Source of the DNA: CAZMXP01 sp964570285
GTDB taxonomy: Bacteria; Planctomycetota; PLA2
Direction: 5' to 3'
Length of the DNA: 64,000 nucleotides
Assembly: GCA_964570285.1 (NCBI GenBank)
Contig: CAZMXP010000005.1
Span: forward strand, 1-64,000
Shown: positions 42,823 to 51,427 of the stretch, in pieces
How positions within the stretch are numbered: position 1 is the first letter of the stretch
Layout of the letters: every line of letters begins with the position of its first letter
The notes under the pieces: generated by a model
Told to the model about the DNA's origin: nothing
The model's input: only the letters and a program-made list of their open reading frames with translations
The model's database searches: none
Position numbers and translations under genes: made by a program

Positions 42823-45120
42823 CTACTCGCAGCCGCAGCCACAACCGCAGCCGTCGCCGCAGCCATCGCCGCATCCGTCACCGCAGCCGTCGCCGCATCC
42901 GCTGCCGCCCGTGTCGCCGGAGGCGCCGGGGCGGTTCGACTTCGCGACTTCGTATGCCTGCGCCGCCGTCACCGACGAGGAGCCGATCGCCGCGAAGGCC
43001 GCGGCACGCACGCCGGCATCGCCGTCGCGCGTCCCCTTGAGCAGCGTCTGGAAGGAGTCGTCTCGGAGCGTGCCCGGGTTGGCGCGGCAGATGGCGGCGA
43101 TCGCCATTCCCGCCGCGGCCCGCTGCTCCGCGGGCGCCCCGCTCCCGAAGAAGGCCACGAGTCCATCGCGCGAGGAGGCGTCGCCCAGCCTCGCGAGGGC
43201 ACGGATCGCGTTGTGCCGCACGGGCGGATCCGCGGGGATCTCGGCCGTCAGCAGCGCGGTCAGCGTGGGGGTGAGATCGTTCCAGTTGAAGAGCGTGTTG
43301 CCCGTGTCCGTGCCCGCGAGGGCGTCGAGAATCGACGCGCTGCGCGCGTAGCGGGCGATCTCGCCCGGCTCCTCGCCCCCGAACGACCCGCGCACGGTCG
43401 TCAGGAACTCCTCGGACGGCAGGCCCGGGCCCTCCGGGATGGACGTGACGCCGGCCACGCCCTCGGCAAAGAGGCCGCGCCACTGGTCGTCGGCGGCCTG
43501 CGCCGCCGTACCGACGACGACGATCGGGACGTCCTTCGTCCGGTCGTCGCTCTTCAGCTTCGCGATCACGTCGAGCACATCCATGTCCCTCAGGCTCGAG
43601 CTGAGCACGATGAGGTCGAGCCCGAGGTAGCGGAGCGCGCGGACGATGCCGTCCGACCCGCTCCTCGCGTCGAAGCCGACGAAGGTCGCCTTGTTGATCT
43701 CGGTGAGCATCTTGTTGCGTCGCACGTCGTCGCCATCCACGACGAGCACGCGGCGCGGGATCACCTCTCCCGCCGCGGCCGCAAGCAGCTTGAGGAAGCC
43801 GCCCGCATCCGGGAAGGAGGAGATGCGACGCATGCCGTTGAAGCGTAGGATCGCCTCCGCGGCGGCATGCCGCACGTTGCCGGCGCTGTCGACCACGGCC
43901 CGCGCGACGGGGTGGTCGGAGCTGAAGTCGGCCCCGCCATAGGCGAGGGGCATCGCGTCGAGGATGCCCGCGGCCGCGATGTGGTCCTGATGGTCGAGCG
44001 CGTCGGTGAGCGCGCCCGTGAGCGTCGCCCATCCCATGCCCGCGCAGATCCCCTGCGCATTGGCGAGACCCGCCGCGAACTGCTTGGTCAGGTCGTCCTC
44101 GGAGCCGGCCGCCATCACGTCGCTCGCGTGCTTCTGGCTGAGCAGGATGCGCACGAGGAGCGAAGCCGCGCCGCGATTCTCCGCATTGCACCGAAGCGCG
44201 TCGTAGGCGGCCTCCTCGGCCAGCTTGAGCACATAGAGGTGCCTCGGCGTCGGCTCCTTGCCGAGCCCGTCGTTCCACGCCCAGCGGACCAGCGGCTTGT
44301 CGGCGTTGCCGAGTACGCGGTAGTTGCCGGAGTAGTAGAGGTCGGCGAGGCGGAGGTAGAGGTCGCTCGCCGACATCCCGCTCGCCCAGGTGTGGCGCGA
44401 GGAGATCTTCGCGAGGGCCTCCGAGGCCTTGCCGCGCGCGTCGGCATCGGAATCGCCCGCCGCGGTCTCCGCGAGGGCGGCCAGCGACCGCTCGTCGCCG
44501 ATCACGCCGAGTTCGGAGGCCACCATGCGGCGCACGTTGGCGTTCCCGCTCTGGAGCGCCTCGTTCAGCGGCAGCACCGCGTCACGCCCGATCCGGTTCA
44601 TCAGCGTGATGTGCGCGTTGACCCGGTGGTCGGTGTTCGAGCCGCCGAGATATGCGACCAGTCCGGGGACGGCGAACTCGCCGTAGACGCGCGAGAGGCT
44701 CATCGCCGCCTCGAAGCGGTCGGCGTACTCCTCCGCGGTGACCGCGGTCTCGATGAGGCGGTTCATCTCCTCCGCGTTGAAGGCGTGCTCCGGGAGGATC
44801 GGCTGCGCCCGGTCGAGCAGGGCCTTCGCGACGTTGGAGCCCTCCTCCCCGGAGGCCATCAGGCTCAGCAGCGCGTCATACTCGCTGCGCGTGAGCGCCG
44901 CGATGATCTCCTCCGACGAGGGGTTCGCGGCGAGCGCCTGCCGCAGGAGGGAGATGCCCTCCTTGTAGTCGCCCGCCCGCAACTTCGAGAGTCCATCCTT
45001 GAGGAGGGATCCGTCGTCCTGCGCGTATGCAGCATTGTCGAGCGTGAGCCATGTCGCAGGAAGCGCGAACATCGCAAGCAGCAAGAACACGCGCGCCAGG
45101 GGAAATCCGCCTGTCGCCAT
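42823..45120 (-). CDS. Secreted HEAT-repeat protein with degenerate receiver domain and Cys-Gly repeat tail
   Basis: The 765-residue protein has a Sec signal (ARVFLLLAMFALPATWL, likely cleavage after AYA before QDD). Helical TPR/HEAT repeats fill about 40-440 and 565-735 (HRVNAHITLMNRIGRDAVLP, RHNAIRALARLGDASSRDGL). Between them, about 452-563, lies a response-regulator-receiver fold: RRVLVVDGDDVRRNKML keeps an acidic pair, but the phosphoacceptor strand reads LDLIVLSSSLRDMDV with Ser where Asp is expected. The last 25 residues hold eight Cys in GDGC and GC repeats. A receiver domain in an exported protein is unusual. GGGAGG precedes the ATG; a strong terminator follows. Function unknown. Confidence 0.87.
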   Translation of the reverse strand: MATGGFPLARVFLLLAMFALPATWLTLDNAAYAQDDGSLLKDGLSKLRAGDYKEGISLLRQALAANPSSEEIIAALTRSEYDALLSLMASGEEGSNVAKALLDRAQPILPEHAFNAEEMNRLIETAVTAEEYADRFEAAMSLSRVYGEFAVPGLVAYLGGSNTDHRVNAHITLMNRIGRDAVLPLNEALQSGNANVRRMVASELGVIGDERSLAALAETAAGDSDADARGKASEALAKISSRHTWASGMSASDLYLRLADLYYSGNYRVLGNADKPLVRWAWNDGLGKEPTPRHLYVLKLAEEAAYDALRCNAENRGAASLLVRILLSQKHASDVMAAGSEDDLTKQFAAGLANAQGICAGMGWATLTGALTDALDHQDHIAAAGILDAMPLAYGGADFSSDHPVARAVVDSAGNVRHAAAEAILRFNGMRRISSFPDAGGFLKLLAAAAGEVIPRRVLVVDGDDVRRNKMLTEINKATFVGFDARSGSDGIVRALRYLGLDLIVLSSSLRDMDVLDVIAKLKSDDRTKDVPIVVVGTAAQAADDQWRGLFAEGVAGVTSIPEGPGLPSEEFLTTVRGSFGGEEPGEIARYARSASILDALAGTDTGNTLFNWNDLTPTLTALLTAEIPADPPVRHNAIRALARLGDASSRDGLVAFFGSGAPAEQRAAAGMAIAAICRANPGTLRDDSFQTLLKGTRDGDAGVRAAAFAAIGSSSVTAAQAYEVAKSNRPGASGDTGGSGCGDGCGDGCGDGCGDGCGCGCGCE
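42829..42900 (-). repeat. 12-bp tandem repeats encoding the Gly-Asp-Gly-Cys tail
   Basis: Four 12-base units encode GDGC (or DGCG), followed by three 6-base units encoding GC, at the very end of the HEAT/receiver gene. Third positions vary between units (GGC/GGT/GGA, GAC/GAT), so the repeat is old or kept for its protein sequence rather than being a recent slippage. Confidence 0.85.
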
Positions 45121-45199
45121 TCCGGTCCTCCCTTCGGTATTGCCGAGTCGCGGCGCGGCATCGCGGCGCCGATGGTCTGTCATGCCCTGGGCCTTGCCT

Positions 45200-45216
45200 A
45201 AAAACCCCTTGCGGGG
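45200..45216 (-). terminator. Weak terminator-like hairpin after nagZ
   Basis: On the minus strand CCCC-GCAA-GGGG is followed by TTTTT, 41 bases after the nagZ stop. The stem is only 4 bp, so efficiency is doubtful, but loop and T-run fit a terminator for murQ-anmK-nagZ. Confidence 0.4.
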
Positions 45217-45256
45217 AGAGCGAGAATCTAAGAGGAAGCCCGGGTCCAATGCAAGC

Positions 45257-46555
45257 CTAAAGACGGGGCCGGGCCCCGGGCGGCTCACGGTCCGCCCCCA
45301 GCAGGAGGCCCGCCACGGCTTCCACGGTCAGCGGATCCTCCCCCGGCGCCTGGACGAGGGCTCGGGGGTTCAGCCCGTCGAGCAGGACCGGCGGCCCCAG
45401 CAGGATGACCAGTTCCGCCTCCTGCGCCGCCGCACGGACCACATCGGGGAGAACGAGGGGGCCTCCCCACGCCCTGTCGCGGCGCAGGATCGCCACCGCG
45501 GGCACGCTCAGGCTCAGGCGCAGCGCGGCCGGGGGTTCCGCGCCGCCCAGGTCGAAGATGCGAAGGGGATGGGGTCCGGGGCCCGCCGGGAGCCTCCCGT
45601 CGGTCCGGATCGAGGTGGTCGCCGCCGCGGCGAGCGGGTCGGGGAGGGGGTCGGCGACCGCCGCAATGCGCTCGAGCGCGGCGGCCGCCTCCACCCCTTC
45701 GAGGGCCCCCAGCACCCCCTCGACATCCTCCGGACAGAGGACGAGATCGCACCCGGCGGCGAGCGCCTCCACAGCCGCCTCGGCCTCGCTTCGCCCCTGC
45801 CGCACGCCCTCCATCAGCAGCGCATCGCTCACGAGGAGCCCACGAAAGCCCATCTCGTGGCGGAGGAGGTCCGTCATCACGCGGCGGGAGAGGGTCGCGG
45901 GGAGCGTCGGGGATCCGGTGAGAGCGGGGCAGGCGAGGTGCGCCGTCATGATCGCGTCCACGCCGGCGGCGATGCAGGCCTCGAAGGGGGGCAGGTCGCG
46001 CTCGCGCCACGTCCGCTCCGGCGCATCGACGACGGGCAGCGCGTCGTGGCTGTCGAGGGCGGTCGCCCCGTGCCCCGGGAAGTGTTTCGCGCACGTGCGC
46101 AGGCCCATCCTGCGCGCCCCCGTGACGAAGCGGGGCGCCGACGCGGCGGGGTCGGCGAAGGCCCGCGCCTGCAGGATCGGGTTGCGCCGTTCGCTGACGA
46201 CATCGCAGACGGGCGCGAAGGCCATCGTGATGCCCATGCGGCGCGCCTCGACCGCGGTGCGCGCCCCCGCAAGTTCCGCGGCGTCGGGCGTGAGCGCCGC
46301 CGCGGGGGGGTGGCGCGAGAGGCCCTGGAACTGCTGCCCGGCGCCATCCTCGACGTCGCTTGCGAGAACCAGGGGGTGTGGCGCGGCGTCGCGGAGCCGC
46401 CGCAGCAGATCCGGCAGCCGCTCGTCGCCGCCGAAGACGCAGAAGCCGCCGACTCCGCGCGCCGCGAGGCGAAGCAGCGGATCGGGGTCGCGGATGTCGC
46501 GCGCGAACCGGAGCCCCGGCATCAGGAGCCGCGCGCGGGGGGAGATCGCCGTCAC
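45257..46555 (-). CDS. nagZ: Beta-N-acetylhexosaminidase NagZ (GH3)
   Basis: The 432-residue protein has the GH3 signature AKHFPGHGATALDSH (about 156-170), with the His/Asp acid-base pair, and the nucleophile D244 in GLLVSDALLMEG. There is no signal peptide, so it works in the cytoplasm. NagZ removes GlcNAc from GlcNAc-anhydroMurNAc peptides taken up from the wall. About 100 residues after the catalytic barrel form an extra C-terminal domain (LRLSLSVPAVAILRRDR, ELVILLGPPVLLD). GTG 46555 overlaps the anmK stop. Confidence 0.92.
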   Translation of the reverse strand: MTAISPRARLLMPGLRFARDIRDPDPLLRLAARGVGGFCVFGGDERLPDLLRRLRDAAPHPLVLASDVEDGAGQQFQGLSRHPPAAALTPDAAELAGARTAVEARRMGITMAFAPVCDVVSERRNPILQARAFADPAASAPRFVTGARRMGLRTCAKHFPGHGATALDSHDALPVVDAPERTWRERDLPPFEACIAAGVDAIMTAHLACPALTGSPTLPATLSRRVMTDLLRHEMGFRGLLVSDALLMEGVRQGRSEAEAAVEALAAGCDLVLCPEDVEGVLGALEGVEAAAALERIAAVADPLPDPLAAAATTSIRTDGRLPAGPGPHPLRIFDLGGAEPPAALRLSLSVPAVAILRRDRAWGGPLVLPDVVRAAAQEAELVILLGPPVLLDGLNPRALVQAPGEDPLTVEAVAGLLLGADREPPGARPRL

Positions 46556-47706
46556 GGGCTCACCTTCCCGAGCACGGCGGGCCATCGGGCGCCCGTCGCC
46601 CCGGGCATGTTGTTCGGGATGCCGTGGATCGTCTCGTTCGCGAGGATCGCGAAGAGCAGCGCCTCCTTCGCGTCGGGATCGATGCCCTCCTCGGAGAGCG
46701 TCACCACGGGCACGCGACCGAAGAGGCGGCGCAGATGGGACATCAGCACGTGATTGTGGACCCCGCCCCCGCTCGCGACGATCTCGGTCGCCTCGGCACG
46801 CGGCGCGACATGGTCGCGGAAGGCGCGGTGGATCGAGTGGGCGACGAACGCCGTCAGCGTCGCCAGGATGTCCACCCCCTTCAGCGCCCCCTTGCCTCGC
46901 AGGTAAGGCTCCACGAAATGGCGGCCGAAGGTCTCCCGGCCGGTCGTCTTCGGGGCGGGCAGCGCGAGGTAGGGATGATCGAGCAGGCGCCGGAGCAGGT
47001 TCTCGTCGATGCGACCCTGCGCCGCCATGCGGCCGTCCCGGTCGAAGTGGGAGGCGCCGTCGGTGAGCAGGCGCACGCATTCGTCGAGCGGCATGTTCGC
47101 GGGGCCGGTGTCGAACGCGAAGACCTCCTCGATCGCGGGCGTGACGACGGAGACGTTCGCGATGCCGCCGAGATTCAGCAGCGCCCGCGTGCGCCCCTCG
47201 CGCCGGAAGAGCAGGTAGTCCATGTAGGCCGACAGGGGCGCGCCCTCCCCTCCGGCGGCGATGTCCCGCGTGCGGAAGTCGGAGACGACCGGGATGCCGA
47301 GGCGCTCGGCGATGACGTCCGCCTCGCCGATCTGCAGCGTCGAGCCGTAGACGCCCATCCGGCGCGGCAGATGGCAGATCGTCTGCCCGTGGGAGCCCGC
47401 GAGGACCGCCTTCCGGCCGCACTGCGCCAGGAGCGCGAGGCCGGCCTCCGCGAAGCGCTCCCCGATCTCGAAGTTGAGCCGGCAGAGTTCCGCGGCGCCG
47501 CCGAGCCCCGCCGAGAGCCTCAGGATCGCGTCGCGCAGCCGGTCGGGATAGGCCACCGTCGCGAAGGCCACCGTCTCGACGCGCGTGTCGAGGCCGCAGC
47601 CGCGGATGCGCACGAGCGCCGCGTCGATGCCGTCCGCGGAGGTGCCGCTCAGCAGGCCGAGCACGAGCTTCTCCTCCATCGCCGCGAGCTCGGCCACGCG
47701 CCTCAT
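46552..47706 (-). CDS. anmK: Anhydro-N-acetylmuramic acid kinase AnmK
   Basis: The 384-residue protein has AnmK landmarks: LGLLSGTSADGIDAALV, GSHGQTICHLP, STLQIGEADVIAE, VSDFRTRDIAAGGEGAPLSA, NLGGIANVSV, DTGPANMPLDE and ASGGGVHNHVLM. It hydrolyses the 1,6-anhydro bond and phosphorylates the sugar with ATP, giving MurNAc-6-phosphate. ATG 47706 overlaps murQ (ATGA); an internal ATG at residue 10 would also fit. Confidence 0.95.
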   Translation of the reverse strand: MRRVAELAAMEEKLVLGLLSGTSADGIDAALVRIRGCGLDTRVETVAFATVAYPDRLRDAILRLSAGLGGAAELCRLNFEIGERFAEAGLALLAQCGRKAVLAGSHGQTICHLPRRMGVYGSTLQIGEADVIAERLGIPVVSDFRTRDIAAGGEGAPLSAYMDYLLFRREGRTRALLNLGGIANVSVVTPAIEEVFAFDTGPANMPLDECVRLLTDGASHFDRDGRMAAQGRIDENLLRRLLDHPYLALPAPKTTGRETFGRHFVEPYLRGKGALKGVDILATLTAFVAHSIHRAFRDHVAPRAEATEIVASGGGVHNHVLMSHLRRLFGRVPVVTLSEEGIDPDAKEALLFAILANETIHGIPNNMPGATGARWPAVLGKVSP

Positions 47707-48590
47707 CCGAGCGCCCTCCGCAGGGAGCCGCCCGCCCGCCGCAGCCGTTCGAGCGCCTCGTCGCGCCGGCAGCGGCGGCGCGCCATGAGCACGGCGACCC
47801 GCACGTCGTCCCCCGCCTCCGCGAGCAGGCGCGCGGCCCCGTCGCGGTCGAGCGGCGCCAGCTCCATCACGAGCCGCTCCGCCCTGTCGCGCAGCTTCCG
47901 GTTGACCGGGCGCACCGCGACCATGCGATGGCCGTAGACGGCGCCGGTCGTCGCCAGCGCCGCCGTCGAGAGCATGTTCAGCACCGCCTTCGTCGCGCTC
48001 CCCCCCTTGAGCCGCGTCGAGCCCGCGAGAAGCTCGGGGCCGAGATCGAGCGCCACGATCAGGTCGGCGCGGATCGCCGAGGCCGCGTTCGCGGTCACGA
48101 GCAGCCGCTTCGCCCCCCCGCGCCCCCCCTCATCCAGCGCGCCCTCGACAAAGGCCGCCGTGCCCGACATCGTGATCCCGACGACGCAGTCGGGCGCACG
48201 GGGCGCGTGCGCGCGCATCGCGGCCCGGCCCGCCTCGAGGTCGTCTTCCGCCCCCTCGACGCTCTCGGTCATCGCGCGCGGCGCGCCCGCGAGCAGCGCG
48301 ACGACGACGCCCGGCGGCGCGCCGAAGGTCGGCCCCACCTCGGCGGCATCCAGCACGCCGAGCCGCCCGCTCGTGCCCGCGCCCGCGTAGAAGAGCCTTC
48401 CGCCGTCGCGCAGCGCCGCCGCGGCCGCCTCGCAGGCGCGACCGACGGGACCGATCGCCCGCGCGACCGCCGCATGCGCCTCCGCCTCCTCCGCGAGCAG
48501 CAGCCGCGCGATCTCGGCGGGGGCGAGCAGGTCGAGATCTGGCCCCGTGGCCCGCGCCGCCTCCGTCGGAAGCGATCCGTAGTCCACCAC
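47703..48590 (-). CDS. murQ: N-acetylmuramic acid 6-phosphate etherase MurQ
   Basis: The 295-residue SIS-domain protein has FYAGAGTSGRLGVLDAAEVG, TESVEGAEDD, ITMSGTAAFVEGAL and TRLKGGSATKAVLNML, all MurQ marks. It splits D-lactate from MurNAc-6-P to give GlcNAc-6-P. With anmK and nagZ it forms a complete cytoplasmic MurNAc recycling path in one coupled operon. The first codons are GTG GTG; TAGGCT lies 6 or 9 bases upstream. Confidence 0.95.
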   Translation of the reverse strand: MVDYGSLPTEAARATGPDLDLLAPAEIARLLLAEEAEAHAAVARAIGPVGRACEAAAAALRDGGRLFYAGAGTSGRLGVLDAAEVGPTFGAPPGVVVALLAGAPRAMTESVEGAEDDLEAGRAAMRAHAPRAPDCVVGITMSGTAAFVEGALDEGGRGGAKRLLVTANAASAIRADLIVALDLGPELLAGSTRLKGGSATKAVLNMLSTAALATTGAVYGHRMVAVRPVNRKLRDRAERLVMELAPLDRDGAARLLAEAGDDVRVAVLMARRRCRRDEALERLRRAGGSLRRALG

Positions 48591-48596
48591 GACTCC

Positions 48597-48602
48597 AGCC
48601 TA
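48597..48602 (-). promoter_or_regulatory. Putative -10 element of the murQ operon
   Basis: TAGGCT on the minus strand, 6 bases before the first GTG and 9 before the second. The spacing repeats that of der, yacG and the peptidase gene. Confidence 0.35.
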
Positions 48603-48619
48603 TCCGCCCACGGCCACGC

Positions 48620-51427
48620 TTACTTGGGCGCGGGCATGCCGTTGCCCGACTGGCCCGGGGGATCGGGATCGGGGGGGGTCGCGGGGGGGGAGAGGCTCTT
48701 GCCGCTCGCGCTGCCGAACTTCTGCGTCCACCAGTGGTGGTCGCAGGAGCCGCAGCCGAGGTCGGTGTGCTGGAGCAGCATGTTGCGGTGGTGGCCGCTC
48801 GAGCGGAACCACTGCACGAACGCCTCCACGCCGTTCGAGGCGCCGCGGGCGATGTTCTCCGAGACGCCGCCGCCGTAGCCCTCGCGCCGCGCCCGCTGGG
48901 TCGGGCTCTTGAGCGAGGGCGTCGGGCTGTCGTGCTCGAAGTAGTTGAGCTGCTTCATCTCGATGCTGTGCTTGCGCGCGGCGCGCACGAGCCGCTCGTC
49001 GAGCTTCACGGATTCGAGCCCCATCATCCAGCGGTAGGCGTTCACCGCGTCGACGTTGGCGCGCTCCTCCGCGTCGGCGCTCGTGCCGGGCAGATCGCGG
49101 TTGTACTTCTCGACGGCGAGGTTGTACTCGATGCGCTTGCCGTCGCGGCCGTCGAGGGCGACGGTGCGCATGTCGAGGCGGCGGGTCGTCTCCTCGACGG
49201 CGGCCTCGTAGATGGGCTCCGCGAGCGGATCGACCGCGGCGAGGCGCTCGTCGAGGTCGCGCACCTCCTGGTCGAGCGCCTTGGCCTCCTCGGAGCCCGC
49301 GAGCAGCAGCGGGTAGGGGCGCTCGTAGAGCTCGCGCACCCGGTCGACGAGGCGCTCCGCCTCCTTCTGGGCCTCTTCGGACTTGTTCGGGTAGGGGTAG
49401 GCGCTGGCGTCGAGGATGAAGCGGAGCGCCTCCTCGCGGCGCTGCGTCAGGTCCGCGCCGTGCTTCGCCGCCCAGCGGGCGCCGCTGAAGGCCTTGTGCG
49501 TCTTCAGCTCGTCGGCGGCGGCGGCGCGCCGGTCGCGGATGCTCTGCGCCAGCGCCTCCGTCGCCGGGGGGCCCAGCCGCCCCAGCTCCGCCCAGATCTC
49601 GAGGCGCCGCTTCGCGCTGCACGTGCGCCCCTCCTTCGCGAGCTTCTCGATCTGTTCGCCGAGGAGGACCCGGTCGCGCTCCCCGGCCGTGACGAGCCGA
49701 TCCCGGAAGAGCAGGAACCCCTGCGGCGGCTCCTCGATCCCGCGGCGGCGCGCGAGGATGCGGCTCAGCGTCGTCGGCGCCTGCTCGCTCCGGAAGAAGT
49801 CGAGATAGGCCTCCTCGGCCTCCTTCGGCTGCGCCTCCTCGTCGAAGAAGAGCGCGACGGCGAGGCGCGGCGGCTTGGAGAATCCCGCCTGCCGGAAGAG
49901 CCGCACGAACGACTTCGGCGGGACCTGCTCCCAAGGGCAACGCACCTCGGCGCCCCCCTTGACGAGCACGAGTTCCCGCCCGTCCGCGCCCGTGGCGTCG
50001 CCCCGCCCCTTGCCGTCGGGCAAGACGACCTCGGTGAAGCCCGCGGGGTTCGCGGCGATCGCGGCGACGAGGTCCGCCATCAGGTTCGCGAGCAGCGTCA
50101 ACTCCTCGGTGCGCACCGGCGCGAGCGCGTGGCGCGACACGCCGCGCAGCGTCGCCGCGGCCTCGGCATACCGGCGCGCGCGCACGAGGTCGGCCACGGC
50201 GGGCGGATCGGCGTAGGGCCCCCTCTCCTCCGGCGGCGGCTTCTCGCCGGGCGGCTTCTCGACCGGCGGCTCCTTCGGCGCATCGAGGACGACCACCGGC
50301 TGGTCCCTGCGCGCCTTCAGCGCGGAGATGCGCACCTCGAGGTCGTCGAAGTGCTCGGTGCCGCGGAAGAGCGGGCGGTTGGCCTCGAGCAGGCCGATGC
50401 GCGCGTCGAGGTCGGCGCCGTCGCCGGCGAGCCGGAGGAGCGCGCGGTACTGCTCCGAGATCCCCTTGGCGATCCCCGTGAGGGCGTCCTCGGCGCGCCG
50501 GCGGTAGAAGTAGTTCTCGGTCTCGAACGCCCGCCAGAGCGCGATCGCCTCGGCGAAGCGGCGTTCCGCGACGAGCGCGCGCGCGCGCTGGGAGCGTTCG
50601 TTGAAGCTGCGCTCGTCGCGCGCGACGAGGCCGCGCCGCAGGCTCTCCTCGATCTCCTCGATGCCGCGGATCACCGCGGGGTGCGCGCCGTCCTTCATGC
50701 GCGCGAGGCGGGCGTAGTGCGACTCGGCGTCCGCCACCTCGCCCGCGAGCGCCTGCCTGTCGCGCGCCACGGTGCGCAGGTCCTCGAGCGCGCGCCGGAC
50801 GTCCTTGAGCGCGACCTCCGCGGTTCCGGCGGTCTTCGTCCCGCCGAAGCGGGCCCCGATCTCCTCGAGGAGCCCCCGCGCGCGCTCCAGCGCCCCCTGC
50901 GCGCCCTCGGGCCGCTCCCGCGACTCCCGGAGCGCCGCCAGCGCGTCGCTCCAGATCACGCCGGCCGCCTTCTCCGGATCCTCGCGCAGCAGAAGCAGCG
51001 CGACGAGCAGCAGCGCCACCCCCCCGAGCCCCCCCCCGATCAGCCACCGGGCGCGGGGATGGGACGCCTCGACCGTCCGCGCCCTCGCCCTGGGACGATC
51101 GACGGGGGGCGCGGGGGCGGGCGCCCTGACCTCGACGACCCCCTCCTCCGCGAGGAAGACGCAGCGCACCGCGCCCGCCTCGATCACGTCGCCGTGGTGG
51201 AGCGCGGTCGCGAAGACCGGGCGGCCGTTGACCGTCGTGCCGACGCCGCTCCCATCGTCCTTGAGGCGGAAGCCCGCCTCCTTGGGCTGGATGCGGAACT
51301 GGATCTCGCCGAGGCGGGGGTCGGGCAGGTGGATCGTGCACCGGTTCGAGCGGCCGACGGTGGTCTCGCCGCGGGCCAGCGGCACCACGGTGGAGGCCCC
51401 GGAGAACTCGATGCGCAGCCGTGCCAC
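48620..51427 (-). CDS. FHA domain - membrane helix - long helical region - CAP (SCP/PR-1) domain protein
   Basis: The 935-residue protein starts with an FHA domain (about 1-95; TTVGRSNRCTIHLPDPRLGE, then TTVNGRPV). One membrane helix follows (129-147), then about 640 residues of mostly charged helical sequence (KKAxxL-type, RALVAERRFAEAIALWRAFE). The end is a CAP domain (about 796-905) with NAYRWMMGLESVKLDERLVR, YFEHDSPTPS, SGHHRNMLLQ and CGSCDHHWWTQKFG. FHA domains bind phosphothreonine in the cytoplasm; CAP lies outside. It could carry a signal from a Ser/Thr kinase across the membrane. GTG 51427 overlaps the valS stop by one base (TAGTG). Confidence 0.9.
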   Translation of the reverse strand: MARLRIEFSGASTVVPLARGETTVGRSNRCTIHLPDPRLGEIQFRIQPKEAGFRLKDDGSGVGTTVNGRPVFATALHHGDVIEAGAVRCVFLAEEGVVEVRAPAPAPPVDRPRARARTVEASHPRARWLIGGGLGGVALLLVALLLLREDPEKAAGVIWSDALAALRESRERPEGAQGALERARGLLEEIGARFGGTKTAGTAEVALKDVRRALEDLRTVARDRQALAGEVADAESHYARLARMKDGAHPAVIRGIEEIEESLRRGLVARDERSFNERSQRARALVAERRFAEAIALWRAFETENYFYRRRAEDALTGIAKGISEQYRALLRLAGDGADLDARIGLLEANRPLFRGTEHFDDLEVRISALKARRDQPVVVLDAPKEPPVEKPPGEKPPPEERGPYADPPAVADLVRARRYAEAAATLRGVSRHALAPVRTEELTLLANLMADLVAAIAANPAGFTEVVLPDGKGRGDATGADGRELVLVKGGAEVRCPWEQVPPKSFVRLFRQAGFSKPPRLAVALFFDEEAQPKEAEEAYLDFFRSEQAPTTLSRILARRRGIEEPPQGFLLFRDRLVTAGERDRVLLGEQIEKLAKEGRTCSAKRRLEIWAELGRLGPPATEALAQSIRDRRAAAADELKTHKAFSGARWAAKHGADLTQRREEALRFILDASAYPYPNKSEEAQKEAERLVDRVRELYERPYPLLLAGSEEAKALDQEVRDLDERLAAVDPLAEPIYEAAVEETTRRLDMRTVALDGRDGKRIEYNLAVEKYNRDLPGTSADAEERANVDAVNAYRWMMGLESVKLDERLVRAARKHSIEMKQLNYFEHDSPTPSLKSPTQRARREGYGGGVSENIARGASNGVEAFVQWFRSSGHHRNMLLQHTDLGCGSCDHHWWTQKFGSASGKSLSPPATPPDPDPPGQSGNGMPAPK

